Shown here in pieces: positions 7,397 to 16,754 of a DNA stretch of 36,046 nucleotides (position 1 is the first letter of the stretch; each line of letters starts with the position of its first letter). Source of the DNA: a virus. Location: positions 1 to 36,046 of the IMG/VR virus record IMGVR_UViG_3300030098_001795; one strand, 5' to 3'. The notes beneath the pieces were generated by a model. The model was not told the origin of the DNA and ran no database searches. It worked only from the letters and a program-made list of their open reading frames with translations. The position numbers and the translations under genes are program-made.

Positions 7397-10255
7397 TTAG
7401 CCGCTATCTGGCGGTCTAATTGTTTGACCATTTTGCTGTCCTTGCCGTGCTTGGCTAGCATCTCTTCGCGCAACTGTTCCAAAGTCTTCATAACTTGTTG
7501 CTCCTACAACATAATCAATATCCGGGTTAGCATACACTTTAGTGTCGTAAAACACAACGTCTGCATATGTAACGCCGTCAATTGCCAAAATTTCTTCCAT
7601 AGCGTCGGCGTAAACTTTTTGTGCCTCTTCCATAATATTGGACAAATTTGGATCTTTAGCTGTTCCGGCAAATTCTGGAATGTATTGGAAACGTACTCCG
7701 ACTAATCCAGCTGTTTCATCTGTGCCGCCAGCTTGAACATCAACCCTGTCACCTTGTCGAGCATCAGTAATGTATGTAAATCCATCAATATTATCATCGC
7801 CAATTTTATATTTTTTCAGTATCTGAGTTACCTGTTGTGCGAAATCTACCCCCTGTCTATCTCTAAAATAAATTTCGCCACCTGGCCTTGCATTTGCTGT
7901 GCCAGGCGCAACAACTTTTGAAATAAATACGGCGTCCTGGTTATATTTTTTACCAGCCTCAATCAATGACCTTGTCATTTCTGTAGGATCAAAATCAACT
8001 TGGGTGACAACCTCAAAATTTAAAGATCTTTCAAGATCACCCATAAACTCACCGTAAGTGTTGTTTGCTTGGGCTCCGATCATTTTATCGTCTTTTAACA
8101 CCGGCTCTAGCACCTCTTGCGCCAACTCATTTTGTTCGATGTTTGTTGGCACCATGCCGGGGCGTTCTCTAGAAATACCAGCAGTAAAGCGCTGTGGTGC
8201 GCCTTCTAAGGTAGCTAGCTCTGCCTGGGCATCTGCTATTTGCTGTGGGGTACTGCCTTTTTTGTTGATGATTGATCTAAGTTGTGCAACCCGGCTTCTA
8301 TCAGCTGAGCCACCATAGACTGATTCATAATCTAATGACCCACCTTCGCCGGCCTTGGTTGTCCAGCCATTCTTTGTCCACTTTTCTTTTTCTAAGAACC
8401 AGACAACGGCTTGCAAATCATCTGGGCCAATATCGCCTAGTTCTGGATTTACCTCTCTTATAATACCGCTTGCATTAAGTTCTGACGCCGCTTCGTTAAA
8501 CACTTCTTGTCCAAAACCAAACTCTGCACCTATTTGCGGATCATCAAATGTTGATTTTGTTAAATGCTTGCCGGACACAGCTTTTTCTGCTGGTGGTGGG
8601 ATGCGCGGTAGCCCAGCTGCGTCACGCAAATATCTAGCCGCCCACACATCTATGGTTGCCTCATTACCAAAGCCAATTAGATTGCCGGTAAAGTTTATGG
8701 TTTTTGGCGCTTTGTCTTTTTTGATTTGTCTAAACATATCAAGCAGCGCTGTTGTGGCCGCTGGACTGTTTGCACCAAATAATTTGCCAGAGGCTTTGGT
8801 AATTAATTTAAACGGGCTGTTTTCATCTTTGTGCAGTTTGTTCAGTTCTTTTGATCCCATAGGATCTCCAGATTCTGCACGGGCTGTGTACAAAGCTATC
8901 TCTTCATCAAACTCACCTCTTGTAAAGCCACGCAAAACCTGTAGTGCATTTTCAAAATTTTGTTGCACATTGGTTTGTGCAGACGTCGCGCCAATGATGT
9001 CTGCAAAAACATCAGCCAAGCCTCCAAACTCTTGTCGCAACCGGGTACGCATTGACCTGTACCAGTTAGCCTGATTGATGATTTCTATGGCATCTTGATC
9101 GCCGTTTTTGGCTCGCTCGACAACTGCCGCCACATCTGACGTCATTGTGTCTACCAAGTTTTGTTTGTGTGCCGCTAGCTGTGCTTTGCCGGCTGGGCCT
9201 TTCAGTTTTTCTCCTGGGGGGATATGAAACGCGTATGCCGGTTGCTGCCACCTTATCTCAAGATTACCGTCGTCATCTACTTTAAATGTCGGGTTGCGCT
9301 TTGCCGGGTCTTTTAAGTTTTCGCCTGTTTGCACATTGATGGGCAGCCATCCATCTTCGGGCGCATACTCATTTTTAATTCTTTCAACTTCTGTCACAAC
9401 CTCATTTAAAGTTGCTGGAGCTGTGCCTTCTTTTGGTTTTTGTGTAGCTATGTCTTGTTTAATTACATCGCGCTCATTTCTTGTAACTTTTAGAACCCGC
9501 TTTAAAGCTTGCGTTGGGCTGCCTTCAGCTTCGCTTGGCACCACAGCTGTTGCGCCGGTAGCCGTGGCTATTGTGTTTGCGGCCATTCTTAATGCTGTAG
9601 GATTGTTCTTAATAGCCCGTAATGTAGCGACAACACCATCAAATGCTGCGCCAACAATGCCACCTTGCGCCGCCAGCCCCAAACGACTTTGCAACCGTTC
9701 TATGGCGGTATCTTCTTCTTGTGGATCTACAGTTAAGAACTCAACAGCTTGCGGTAATATTTCAAGATCAATTAATGGTCGGATGAAACCGCCTTCGTCT
9801 GGATCAAAAAAACCGCCCTCCGCGCCAGCTGATCTTAGCGTAAGACGCAAAGGTGTAGCAGCTCCAAGCCCTGGCGTCATTGCCATGCCAGTGCCAAACT
9901 GAATAAAATCTCGGACAAGACTGCCTACAAAACTTTCTGGCTCTGGTATATCTGGTAACCTCGATTTAGGCACTGTTGTTTTTATCTGCTTTCCAACTAA
10001 CGCACTTGCCGGCCCCATCAAACCAGACTCTAACAAATCCATACCGGTTTCAGCGCCAGCTTTAGCCGCATCAACAACGCCACCAACAACAGTGCCTTTT
10101 AATTCATCAGCAACCTGTTGGCCAGCTTGCTCAAGCTCGCTGATAGGCGTTCCCCTTAATTGCATTTCTGGCTCAGGCTTTTTGATAGAGCCAAGCAGAT
10201 ATCGCTGTGCATCAGCTGCGTCGTAGGCGTTAAGCTGTTCTGTTTCGTAATCCAA
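7397..10255 (-). CDS. Large internal virion protein (952 aa)
   Basis: I do not recognise a named family with confidence. It lies between the gp15-position and gp16-position genes, so an ejected internal core protein is the natural guess. Residues about 30-120 are Gly/Ala-rich (VVGGVVDAAKAGAETGMDLL). Around residues 395-445 there is a helical segment with NWYRSMRTRLRQEFGG and IIGATSAQTNVQQNFENAL, a pattern I recall from other large phage polyproteins. The C-terminal ~250 residues are mixed alpha/beta. The C-terminus ends just before a structured intergenic region. Confidence 0.55.
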   Translation of the reverse strand: MDYETEQLNAYDAADAQRYLLGSIKKPEPEMQLRGTPISELEQAGQQVADELKGTVVGGVVDAAKAGAETGMDLLESGLMGPASALVGKQIKTTVPKSRLPDIPEPESFVGSLVRDFIQFGTGMAMTPGLGAATPLRLTLRSAGAEGGFFDPDEGGFIRPLIDLEILPQAVEFLTVDPQEEDTAIERLQSRLGLAAQGGIVGAAFDGVVATLRAIKNNPTALRMAANTIATATGATAVVPSEAEGSPTQALKRVLKVTRNERDVIKQDIATQKPKEGTAPATLNEVVTEVERIKNEYAPEDGWLPINVQTGENLKDPAKRNPTFKVDDDGNLEIRWQQPAYAFHIPPGEKLKGPAGKAQLAAHKQNLVDTMTSDVAAVVERAKNGDQDAIEIINQANWYRSMRTRLRQEFGGLADVFADIIGATSAQTNVQQNFENALQVLRGFTRGEFDEEIALYTARAESGDPMGSKELNKLHKDENSPFKLITKASGKLFGANSPAATTALLDMFRQIKKDKAPKTINFTGNLIGFGNEATIDVWAARYLRDAAGLPRIPPPAEKAVSGKHLTKSTFDDPQIGAEFGFGQEVFNEAASELNASGIIREVNPELGDIGPDDLQAVVWFLEKEKWTKNGWTTKAGEGGSLDYESVYGGSADRSRVAQLRSIINKKGSTPQQIADAQAELATLEGAPQRFTAGISRERPGMVPTNIEQNELAQEVLEPVLKDDKMIGAQANNTYGEFMGDLERSLNFEVVTQVDFDPTEMTRSLIEAGKKYNQDAVFISKVVAPGTANARPGGEIYFRDRQGVDFAQQVTQILKKYKIGDDNIDGFTYITDARQGDRVDVQAGGTDETAGLVGVRFQYIPEFAGTAKDPNLSNIMEEAQKVYADAMEEILAIDGVTYADVVFYDTKVYANPDIDYVVGATSYEDFGTVARRDASQARQGQQNGQTIRPPDSG

Positions 10256-10257
10256 TG

Positions 10258-12105
10258 CTAGTTTCCTAAAAATTGTTCATTTGCTTCGATTGTATTAACC
10301 ACACCAATCGCTAAAATATTTCCAGGATCACTGGGTGGAATATTGTTTGCCGGGTCACCAAAGAGTAGGCCATCTAAAAATATTTTTGCACCTTCGATAT
10401 CTGTCGGCAAACCGGGTATAAGTTGTGATTGCGATTGTAAATAAGATGTCATCGCTCTTGTCATTGTTCTGCGTATTTTTTCATTATTTTCTGTTAAAAT
10501 GGAGCGCGCTTTATCAATAATTTTTTCATAGCTTGAGCCTTTGCCGTCACTTTCAAGCCAAGTTATCAATTCTTTTTCGCTCTGTGCATAAAGACGATCG
10601 GCTGCGTCCCCTAGCGCGTTTGTTGTGTCTTTCAATTCATTATAATTCAAATCAGCCGCTATAAGATTTTTTGCTTGAGTTATACCTTCCCGTTGTTCTG
10701 AAATCACTAAATTTAAATATTTGTCATAATCAGCCCGGCTTAATTCATCTATCAAGTTGTTAACAAGATCCAATGTGAGCGTATTATTCAGATCGGCTGT
10801 GCGTAATATTTTGACAGCATTTTTGGTGGTTTTAACATCAGTGCCGGCTGAAGTTTTTTGTATGCCTAACCGTTTTTCGGCAGCGGTTCGTTGCGCGTCT
10901 GTATAAAAATCATCGGCTAGCAATTCTTTGTGCAGCGCTTTTGCGGCGGTCATAGCTTCTTCGTTGGTCGGATCTACGTTAATGATTGTCTGAAAATTCT
11001 TTTTGTTTTCTTCGTCTGCTTCTTCTTCTGCAGCTTCTTCTGCTTCCCGGCGCTCTGTGTCTATTTTATTTCCTAGAGTAAACATATCACTAATTAGTTT
11101 GACTTGATCCCCTGCATCCATTTGACCGATCACAGATTTTATCACTGGATCTTGTATGTCGCCTTCAGCAATTTGTAAGACAACCGCTTCAGCAGATGGC
11201 GCCCCTGTCATCAAGCCCATAACCGTTTGACGCACCGTGTCATCAGCTGCCTCACGCTTTCTTGTTTCGCCCTCATCAGGGGTGATGGTGTTGTTGGCGA
11301 CAGCTTTGTTAATATCATCAACCAGATCTGTATAAGCGGTTGTCCGTTCCTGCACAGAGCGGCCACGCACATCACCCGCAATATTAACACGCTTGTTTGT
11401 GTTGCTCTCAAGTATAGCGGCGTCGGCTTTCTGGGCGCGCTCTCGCGTGTCCACAAGAGCTGCTCTAGAAAGTTTTACAGCTTCAAATTCCTTAATATAT
11501 CCATTTTGAGCCATAGTCTCATAATGACCCGGAATATTTTTTGATGGATCACCAAACAGTTTTTCTCGCGCAATATCTCGCTGCGCTTGATTGCCCATCA
11601 CAATATCATCCATCAGCTCGTCAGCAATGCGGAACCCATTAGCCTTGTTTTGATCAATTAGACGATTACGGGCGTCTTGATTGACGTTGATCGTAAATGA
11701 GTTAAGACTAGTACGGGCGCTTTTTTCAAACGCCCGGCGCACACGTTTGTCAGTTATGTTAGCTAAAATGTCATTGATTTTTTGTTGGCCGAGGTCTGAA
11801 AAATTTTGAGTGCCTTTATTTGGCTGACTGAAAAGCACGTCGTTTGGTTTGCGTGTTTTTTGCTGTTGCTCTAACTGTTGTAGCTCTTGTTTCAGCTCAA
11901 ACTCAGCATCGTCTAGCTCAGACTGTCTTTTGATCTTTTGCTCTTCAGCGTAATAATCGACCGCTATTTTTTCGGCTGATGCAAACAGATCGGCAGTAGC
12001 GCGTAGCCCAGCAGATAAAGCGCCGGGGTTGGCTTGAACACTAAACATGGTGGCGCCAGTTTTTTCAGTTCTGGCAGTTTGTTGCCGGTATGTTGGTACT
12101 TTCAT
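10258..12105 (-). CDS. Internal virion protein, gp15 position (615 aa)
   Basis: A mostly helical, Glu/Gln/Lys-rich protein with long coiled-coil-like stretches (residues about 60-85, FELKQELQQLEQQQKTRK, and about 345-375, RREAEEAAEEEADEENKKNF). Its size and position between a gp14-like and two giant proteins match T7 gp15, part of the ejected DNA-translocation tube. There is no catalytic motif. It lies 2 bp from the next gene and abuts the gp14-like gene, consistent with one co-translated virion block. The assignment rests on synteny and composition. Confidence 0.6.
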   Translation of the reverse strand: MKVPTYRQQTARTEKTGATMFSVQANPGALSAGLRATADLFASAEKIAVDYYAEEQKIKRQSELDDAEFELKQELQQLEQQQKTRKPNDVLFSQPNKGTQNFSDLGQQKINDILANITDKRVRRAFEKSARTSLNSFTINVNQDARNRLIDQNKANGFRIADELMDDIVMGNQAQRDIAREKLFGDPSKNIPGHYETMAQNGYIKEFEAVKLSRAALVDTRERAQKADAAILESNTNKRVNIAGDVRGRSVQERTTAYTDLVDDINKAVANNTITPDEGETRKREAADDTVRQTVMGLMTGAPSAEAVVLQIAEGDIQDPVIKSVIGQMDAGDQVKLISDMFTLGNKIDTERREAEEAAEEEADEENKKNFQTIINVDPTNEEAMTAAKALHKELLADDFYTDAQRTAAEKRLGIQKTSAGTDVKTTKNAVKILRTADLNNTLTLDLVNNLIDELSRADYDKYLNLVISEQREGITQAKNLIAADLNYNELKDTTNALGDAADRLYAQSEKELITWLESDGKGSSYEKIIDKARSILTENNEKIRRTMTRAMTSYLQSQSQLIPGLPTDIEGAKIFLDGLLFGDPANNIPPSDPGNILAIGVVNTIEANEQFLGN

Positions 12106-12552
12106 CTATGCACCCGCTATCGCTGTGGCTGTTTGCATTAGGCTTTGAGCGGCTCTAGCCTTGCCCCGTGTAGCGGCAGCCTTGCCGTACATTCTGTTGA
12201 GCTGGCCTTGCAATCGTGACTCAACGCCTTTCTCGCGCAGGGTTTGAGCGCCAACAGCCGCATTGTATCTGCGTGTTTCGATCTCAGCGTCGGCCTCTTG
12301 TGCATTGGCTAGCGCTACTTTGAGCGGTGTGCCTTCTTCAGCGATCCAACCATTATAACGGTATGCCTGTTGTGTGGCGTCTTGTAGATCTTGGAAATCT
12401 TCACGGAACTGAACAATCTGTTGTTCTTCTGTAAATATCAGCTGTGCCGCTTCCTGATCTGCCGCCTTGGCGTTACGCTCATTCACATCAGCATTAAAAT
12501 TATATGCCGCCTGTTCTTGTTGACCAGCCTGATACTCAAACAAAAATGCCAT
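12106..12552 (-). CDS. Internal virion protein, gp14-like (148 aa)
   Basis: A small, Ala/Gln-rich helical protein (EYQAGQQEQAAYNFNADVNE near the N-terminus; Ala-rich tail RAAQSLMQTATAIAGA). This composition and length are typical of gp14-like internal proteins of T7-like phages, which form a pore in the outer membrane during ejection. It abuts both neighbours. Identification is by synteny and style, not by a specific motif. Confidence 0.6.
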   Translation of the reverse strand: MAFLFEYQAGQQEQAAYNFNADVNERNAKAADQEAAQLIFTEEQQIVQFREDFQDLQDATQQAYRYNGWIAEEGTPLKVALANAQEADAEIETRRYNAAVGAQTLREKGVESRLQGQLNRMYGKAAATRGKARAAQSLMQTATAIAGA

Positions 12553-12996
12553 TTATGTTACCTTTGCTATCCTGATGTAGTCTGCTTGCTCCGGGCCGTA
12601 CTTACGCATCAGCCCCTCTTCTTCAAATCCCATGAGCCGAGCAAAGCGCCTGGCTGCCGGCCAGTCTGCCTTGCATACGCCCTGCACCCGCCACAGTTTG
12701 TTTTGCTCTACAACCATGTCCATCACGTCTGTCTTGGCAAAACGTATAAATGGCCGGACGTTGTCATGTATCTTACTCGATGCAATAAACCACGCCTCGC
12801 CTACGCCCGGCCACATATCAACGATACCGCAACAACACAATATGTAGCCGTTCTCTATAAGCGTATATGACCAGCCCGGTTGCTGTAATGATTCCGCGTA
12901 GGATCTCATATAGCCTATGTTTTTGATTGCGCCATCGTTGAGGTCGCCATCCATTAGCTCATGCAAATGAGCTTCTTCGTAATCTAAAATCCTCAC
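12553..12996 (-). CDS. gp13-like internal protein with GNAT-type fold (147 aa)
   Basis: The length, order and sequence pattern fit the T7 gp13-like family, whose members resemble GNAT acetyltransferases: central strands (WSYTLIENGYILCCCGIVDM), a VGEAWFIASSK strand, a helix and C-terminal strand (ARRFARLMGFEEEGLMRKYG). The ...LMGFEEEG pattern is the usual end of a GNAT domain. A canonical acetyl-CoA loop (R/QxxGxG/A) is not evident, so enzymatic activity is doubtful. It overlaps the tail tube B gene by 4 bp (ATGA). Confidence 0.65.
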   Translation of the reverse strand: MRILDYEEAHLHELMDGDLNDGAIKNIGYMRSYAESLQQPGWSYTLIENGYILCCCGIVDMWPGVGEAWFIASSKIHDNVRPFIRFAKTDVMDMVVEQNKLWRVQGVCKADWPAARRFARLMGFEEEGLMRKYGPEQADYIRIAKVT

Positions 12997-15584
12997 TGAT
13001 CAAATGTAATTAGCCGTGGGAATATGCCGATTATGGTCAGCGGCAACGGCTGGTTCTGCTGAACAACCACAAAACCATCTGTATCAAACCCACCTCTAAA
13101 CTCAATCTCTTTGTCACCCGTAAACAGCGGTATAGCTGTACTCATAGCCTGAGCGGATGATCTAAACGGTATGCGGTCAAGCTCGGTTTCCGAGCTACCC
13201 ACAGTTACACCCACGGTGCGAAACAATCTCAACACAACCTCATGGATGCGCTTGGTTTTGCCTTGGGCTGTGCCTTCAGTGCCACCAGCCTCGATACGCA
13301 TTGTCTGCAATGTTGAGTTATAATTCAATCCAATATGTGCTTTAGTTACAGCAAAGTCTAAGGTTATTGCACCAGAGCTGACGGTTTTATTTGGATGCGT
13401 GGCGCCGTTCGCCAGGATTGACACGACCTCGCCCTCTAAGTGATCAAGACCCGAAATGCTCGTAGCTGATGTGCCTGAGTATGTCAGGCCACTATCGATA
13501 AAGAACGCATCCTCAACATCATCACCAAAATCAAAGCTACTAAAATACTCAACATACCTTTTTGTCGATCCGTTGATTGTCCTCTGAACAATCAAATAGG
13601 TATCGTCCTCATTTATATCACCAGGTATCGTTGCTACGCTTTCTACCAATGCATGGGTCTGATCTGTGGTCGCAAGCCTCGTGGTGTCTGAGCTGACGAC
13701 AGATAGAAACCCAGTAGGTGTTGGGTTTGTTTCTTCAATCGTTACAATCGCCGCCGCCGGGTTAGCTACGGTGAAATCAGCATGGGCGTTGATTGCGGTA
13801 AAGATATTGTCAGCAGTTGTGTTATTGTCTGTATTTGGCCGAAAGCCCAAAGATGATGACGGGTCTGAGCTGCCGGCTGTTTCTGATGTGAAAGTCACAG
13901 TCGTGCCATCACTTTTTGTAAATTTTAATGTAGTGCCGACGGCTATGTTAGCAAAATCACTGACTGTAACAGTGCAAGCGCCGGATCTGCCGCCAATGAT
14001 ATGTTCATGCCAGGCGATCACGTTTTCTTCGCGGCGATAGGTCATGCCAACAAACAAACCGTTTTCCAACACGCACCATACCACATTGTCCGGCTCTTGT
14101 TGGAGTGACATCTCTTTGATGCCGGTTTCGGTAATATGCTCGGCCAGCAAGGTCAGATCGGGCGCTTGATAGCTGTCGGTGTTCAGATCAAACACCAGCT
14201 CGCGCAGTTTACGCTTTGCACGTTGCACAAACAGCGTCACGTTGGCCACCTGGACGGGTTGGATGTCTGCCGACCCATATGTAGCCTGACGCTTCACAAC
14301 GGCGTTTGTGGGGCTTAGAGGGGCGTCTTCTGAGCTTGTAACGACAAACTCACCGCCAGACGTACCAACCAGCAGCACACGGCCAGCCTGTAGGTATCTA
14401 ATGATGTTGACCTGGTTTGATCCTAATGTATAGGTCAGCGCATCATCTGCATCTGTGCCGTCAGCGAAATCCTCAAAGCTGCCACCAACTGAAAAGAACA
14501 ATGTCTGCGGCTGCTGTGTAGTTGATGCAAACACCAGACGCTGTTCATAGAACGCGACGGCTGATGGAAAGCCGGTGGTCGTTGAAAACGCACCGAGCGA
14601 AAACTCTGTGCTTGTCTCCAAGTCGCCCGTGATTGTCACACTGTCGCCGGCAGCTTCATCTGTTAGGTCAGCGCTCGGTGCCAGCAACAAAGTGTCTTCT
14701 GTCACTTTTACTATAATAGCTGACGTTTCATTATTGTTGCCGGTTGTAAATCCGGTGACGGTTACTTTTTGCCCAACCTTGAACCCTTGGGCAACAAACT
14801 GACCGGCGGTGTCCTGATACCGGTCATTATGTTCAAGCCCGGTCGATGATGGGTCACCCTCATGGGCTGATATAGTTGTCGCTGTATAGCTGGGCATCAA
14901 TTCAGCCCGGCCATCTGCGTTTGTTTGCACGCTCGTTGCAACCACGGTGGCACTAGTAAAGCCAGTAATTTTGGTTACGCCGTCATGCAACTTGATCAGC
15001 CGGCCAACGTCGGTGCTTACAAATGTGCTAGCGCTAGCTGTGACATTCACAGTGCCGGTGCGGCCTGACGCGACTAGCGTGGTGGTGCTTGTGTTTTCGT
15101 CTTGGAACGGGCCACGCAAGAAATCAACCTCAGCTATCGTCCAAGCTGTGTGGCTGGTTCTGGTAATTTTGCGGGGTGCAAAGTCTGGATGCGCGACATA
15201 CATAACGTCGGCGCTTTGCGTAAATTTTATTTTGGCAAGATCAGTGTGTGCGTAAGGTGTGGTGACCTCTATAGGATTGCTACTGCCATCGACAACTGTG
15301 CCGCCATCTTTGTGTATACGAAAATATTCGTCGCCAAATTCCAGAATATAGGTTTGCTCAACGTTGAACTCAAACGGGATCAGACGCACATTGTGAGCGC
15401 TGTTCTTGACCTCACGCACAAAGATAGTGCCAGGGCGCCGGCTGGCGCCGCCATGTGGATGCGTGATAAAGTTCTGTAGCTTCTTACAGCCGTTGAAATA
15501 TTTTTGCAGATCAGTGCGGCCATCGAGCCTGGGGCTCAGCTCACCGGCTGTAAAATTAGTAAAGGCTGGTGACGCTTTGGCCAT
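12993..15584 (-). CDS. Tail tubular protein B, gp12-like (863 aa)
   Basis: The nozzle of the short tail. The N-terminus (FTAGELSPRLDGRTDLQKYF, then CKKLQNFITHPHGGASRRPG) is the characteristic start of gp12-like tail tube proteins. Further family-like motifs are EFNVEQTYILEFGDEYFRIH and YEQRLVFASTTQQPQTLFFS. The body is beta-rich, as expected for stacked propeller and platform domains. It overlaps the gp11-like gene by one base (TAATG) and the gp13-like gene by 4 bp. Confidence 0.88.
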   Translation of the reverse strand: MAKASPAFTNFTAGELSPRLDGRTDLQKYFNGCKKLQNFITHPHGGASRRPGTIFVREVKNSAHNVRLIPFEFNVEQTYILEFGDEYFRIHKDGGTVVDGSSNPIEVTTPYAHTDLAKIKFTQSADVMYVAHPDFAPRKITRTSHTAWTIAEVDFLRGPFQDENTSTTTLVASGRTGTVNVTASASTFVSTDVGRLIKLHDGVTKITGFTSATVVATSVQTNADGRAELMPSYTATTISAHEGDPSSTGLEHNDRYQDTAGQFVAQGFKVGQKVTVTGFTTGNNNETSAIIVKVTEDTLLLAPSADLTDEAAGDSVTITGDLETSTEFSLGAFSTTTGFPSAVAFYEQRLVFASTTQQPQTLFFSVGGSFEDFADGTDADDALTYTLGSNQVNIIRYLQAGRVLLVGTSGGEFVVTSSEDAPLSPTNAVVKRQATYGSADIQPVQVANVTLFVQRAKRKLRELVFDLNTDSYQAPDLTLLAEHITETGIKEMSLQQEPDNVVWCVLENGLFVGMTYRREENVIAWHEHIIGGRSGACTVTVSDFANIAVGTTLKFTKSDGTTVTFTSETAGSSDPSSSLGFRPNTDNNTTADNIFTAINAHADFTVANPAAAIVTIEETNPTPTGFLSVVSSDTTRLATTDQTHALVESVATIPGDINEDDTYLIVQRTINGSTKRYVEYFSSFDFGDDVEDAFFIDSGLTYSGTSATSISGLDHLEGEVVSILANGATHPNKTVSSGAITLDFAVTKAHIGLNYNSTLQTMRIEAGGTEGTAQGKTKRIHEVVLRLFRTVGVTVGSSETELDRIPFRSSAQAMSTAIPLFTGDKEIEFRGGFDTDGFVVVQQNQPLPLTIIGIFPRLITFDQ

Positions 15585-16174
15585 TAGAACCTCGCGTTGA
15601 TAAAGGTATCAGCGGCGACTTGCCGGCTTTCAGTGACAACAGAGGTATTGATTTGATTGTCCTCAGTAGCGTCCACAAACCGAGCTTCGGTCAGTTTGGT
15701 TTGATATAGGCTATACATATTGGCCCCAAGCGCTGATGATCCGACCAGCGGGTAGGCAAGATCTGCCGCCAATGCGGCTGCAAGCGTCTCAATCAGCAAC
15801 GTGTCATACTCATTTGGATCGACGACCCGGCCAATATAAATCATCTCAACCGTGCTTTCATTGCACAATAGCTTGCGACCTTCTATACGATACAAGATAT
15901 TTGGATCGCTCAAACCTAGTACCCGCAAACAAAATGGATCAGTAGGCAATGTAAATTGTTGGGTAAACTCAAAGACAGGGGCTGTTGCATCAGGGGCTAG
16001 ACTTACTCTGATGGTCAAGCTGTTCCAAGGATGGGCGCGGAAGGTGGCATCGCGGATAAACTCATACCGCTGATTGCAAAGCCGGGCAGCTTTACTATCC
16101 TCTGTTAGCGCAATGATATTAGACGCGCCGATCTGATTTAGCGCTGAGTTACAGATATCAACAACAGATGCCAT
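15584..16174 (-). CDS. Tail tubular protein A, gp11-like (196 aa)
   Basis: Ring protein that joins portal and nozzle. The N-terminus (VVDICNSALNQIGASNIIAL) and the segment RDATFRAHPWNSLTIRVSLA are typical of gp11-like tail tubular A proteins, and 196 residues is the usual size. A Shine-Dalgarno (TAGGAG) sits 7 nt before the ATG. Directly upstream is a hairpin-rich leader carrying the 15-nt G-rich motif shared with the terL leader. Confidence 0.87.
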   Translation of the reverse strand: MASVVDICNSALNQIGASNIIALTEDSKAARLCNQRYEFIRDATFRAHPWNSLTIRVSLAPDATAPVFEFTQQFTLPTDPFCLRVLGLSDPNILYRIEGRKLLCNESTVEMIYIGRVVDPNEYDTLLIETLAAALAADLAYPLVGSSALGANMYSLYQTKLTEARFVDATEDNQINTSVVTESRQVAADTFINARF

Positions 16175-16262
16175 AAAAATCTCCTAGAGGGTGGTGGGGG
16201 GTGTTCGGAAGTAACCCCCTACCATAGATAGAGAAGGCGGCTCGCGCCGCCCTCTCAGATTT
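16175..16262 (-). promoter_or_regulatory. Hairpin-rich leader of the tail genes
   Basis: This gap contains a strong stem (16231-16256: GGCGGC/GCCGCC capped on the minus strand by a GCGA loop, plus four outer pairs after one mismatch) and a second imperfect stem formed by 16193-16202 and 16214-16223. There is no U-run on the minus strand after the strong stem, so a classical terminator is unlikely; an RNA-processing or stability element is more plausible. A CACCCCCCACCACCC element (minus strand, 16189-16203) also occurs upstream of terL. Confidence 0.5.
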
Positions 16263-16742
16263 TTAGTTCACAACGTAGTGAATGAGAAACGACATTGTGC
16301 CGGCGGTGCCACCAGTAGCATTGAACGTCGCTGCTACATAGTAGTAATCACCGGGGTCTGTCGAATCACCGGCAAGCTCAAATGCTCTCTGGCCAGCAGT
16401 ATTGATGTCTGCTGCCTCAAAGCGCACGTCAGCCATAGCCGCTCCATCTGCTACGGATGTGGCAAAGACATCTTCGTCTTTGACCGTACCGTCAGGCAGA
16501 TACAGACCTACGTTGAATGTGCATGACCCACCTAGTGCGTCAGAAGCGACGAACAGCTGGGTGATTGTTGCATGGCTCGGAATCGGTGCGAACATGACAA
16601 TATCATTGTCAGTGCTATCACCAGCCGCCAGCTCAATAGTGCCTTGTGCAACACGGATCTCACCGCTAAGCAGTGCCGAGTTGTTAAACACCTGGGGGCT
16701 AGCTTCGAAGTTAGCAACAAGATCAGAATTTTTTGTTGTCAT
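16263..16742 (-). CDS. Small virion protein next to capsid, possibly decoration or tail (159 aa)
   Basis: No family recognised with confidence. It is a beta-rich protein of low Lys content (strands such as IVMFAPIPSHATITQLFVAS, YYYVAATFNATGG, MSFLIHYVVN), placed between capsid and tail tube A. Position and fold style suggest a capsid decoration or head-associated protein. GGGAG lies 7 nt before the ATG. T7 has no equivalent gene here. Confidence 0.5.
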   Translation of the reverse strand: MTTKNSDLVANFEASPQVFNNSALLSGEIRVAQGTIELAAGDSTDNDIVMFAPIPSHATITQLFVASDALGGSCTFNVGLYLPDGTVKDEDVFATSVADGAAMADVRFEAADINTAGQRAFELAGDSTDPGDYYYVAATFNATGGTAGTMSFLIHYVVN

Positions 16743-16754
16743 TTTCTAGCTCCC

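Noticed and set aside
8355-9074. Long plus-strand frames inside the virion genes (for example 239 codons here, 228 at 6177-6863, 202 at 9294-9902)
   Set aside because: They lie antisense to well-supported minus-strand genes, lack ribosome sites and protein-like patterns, and show Ser/Ala-rich composition expected of antisense frames.
16231-16256. Strong hairpin as a terminator on the minus strand
   Set aside because: The T-run is on the plus-strand side only; on the transcribed minus strand no U-run follows the stem.
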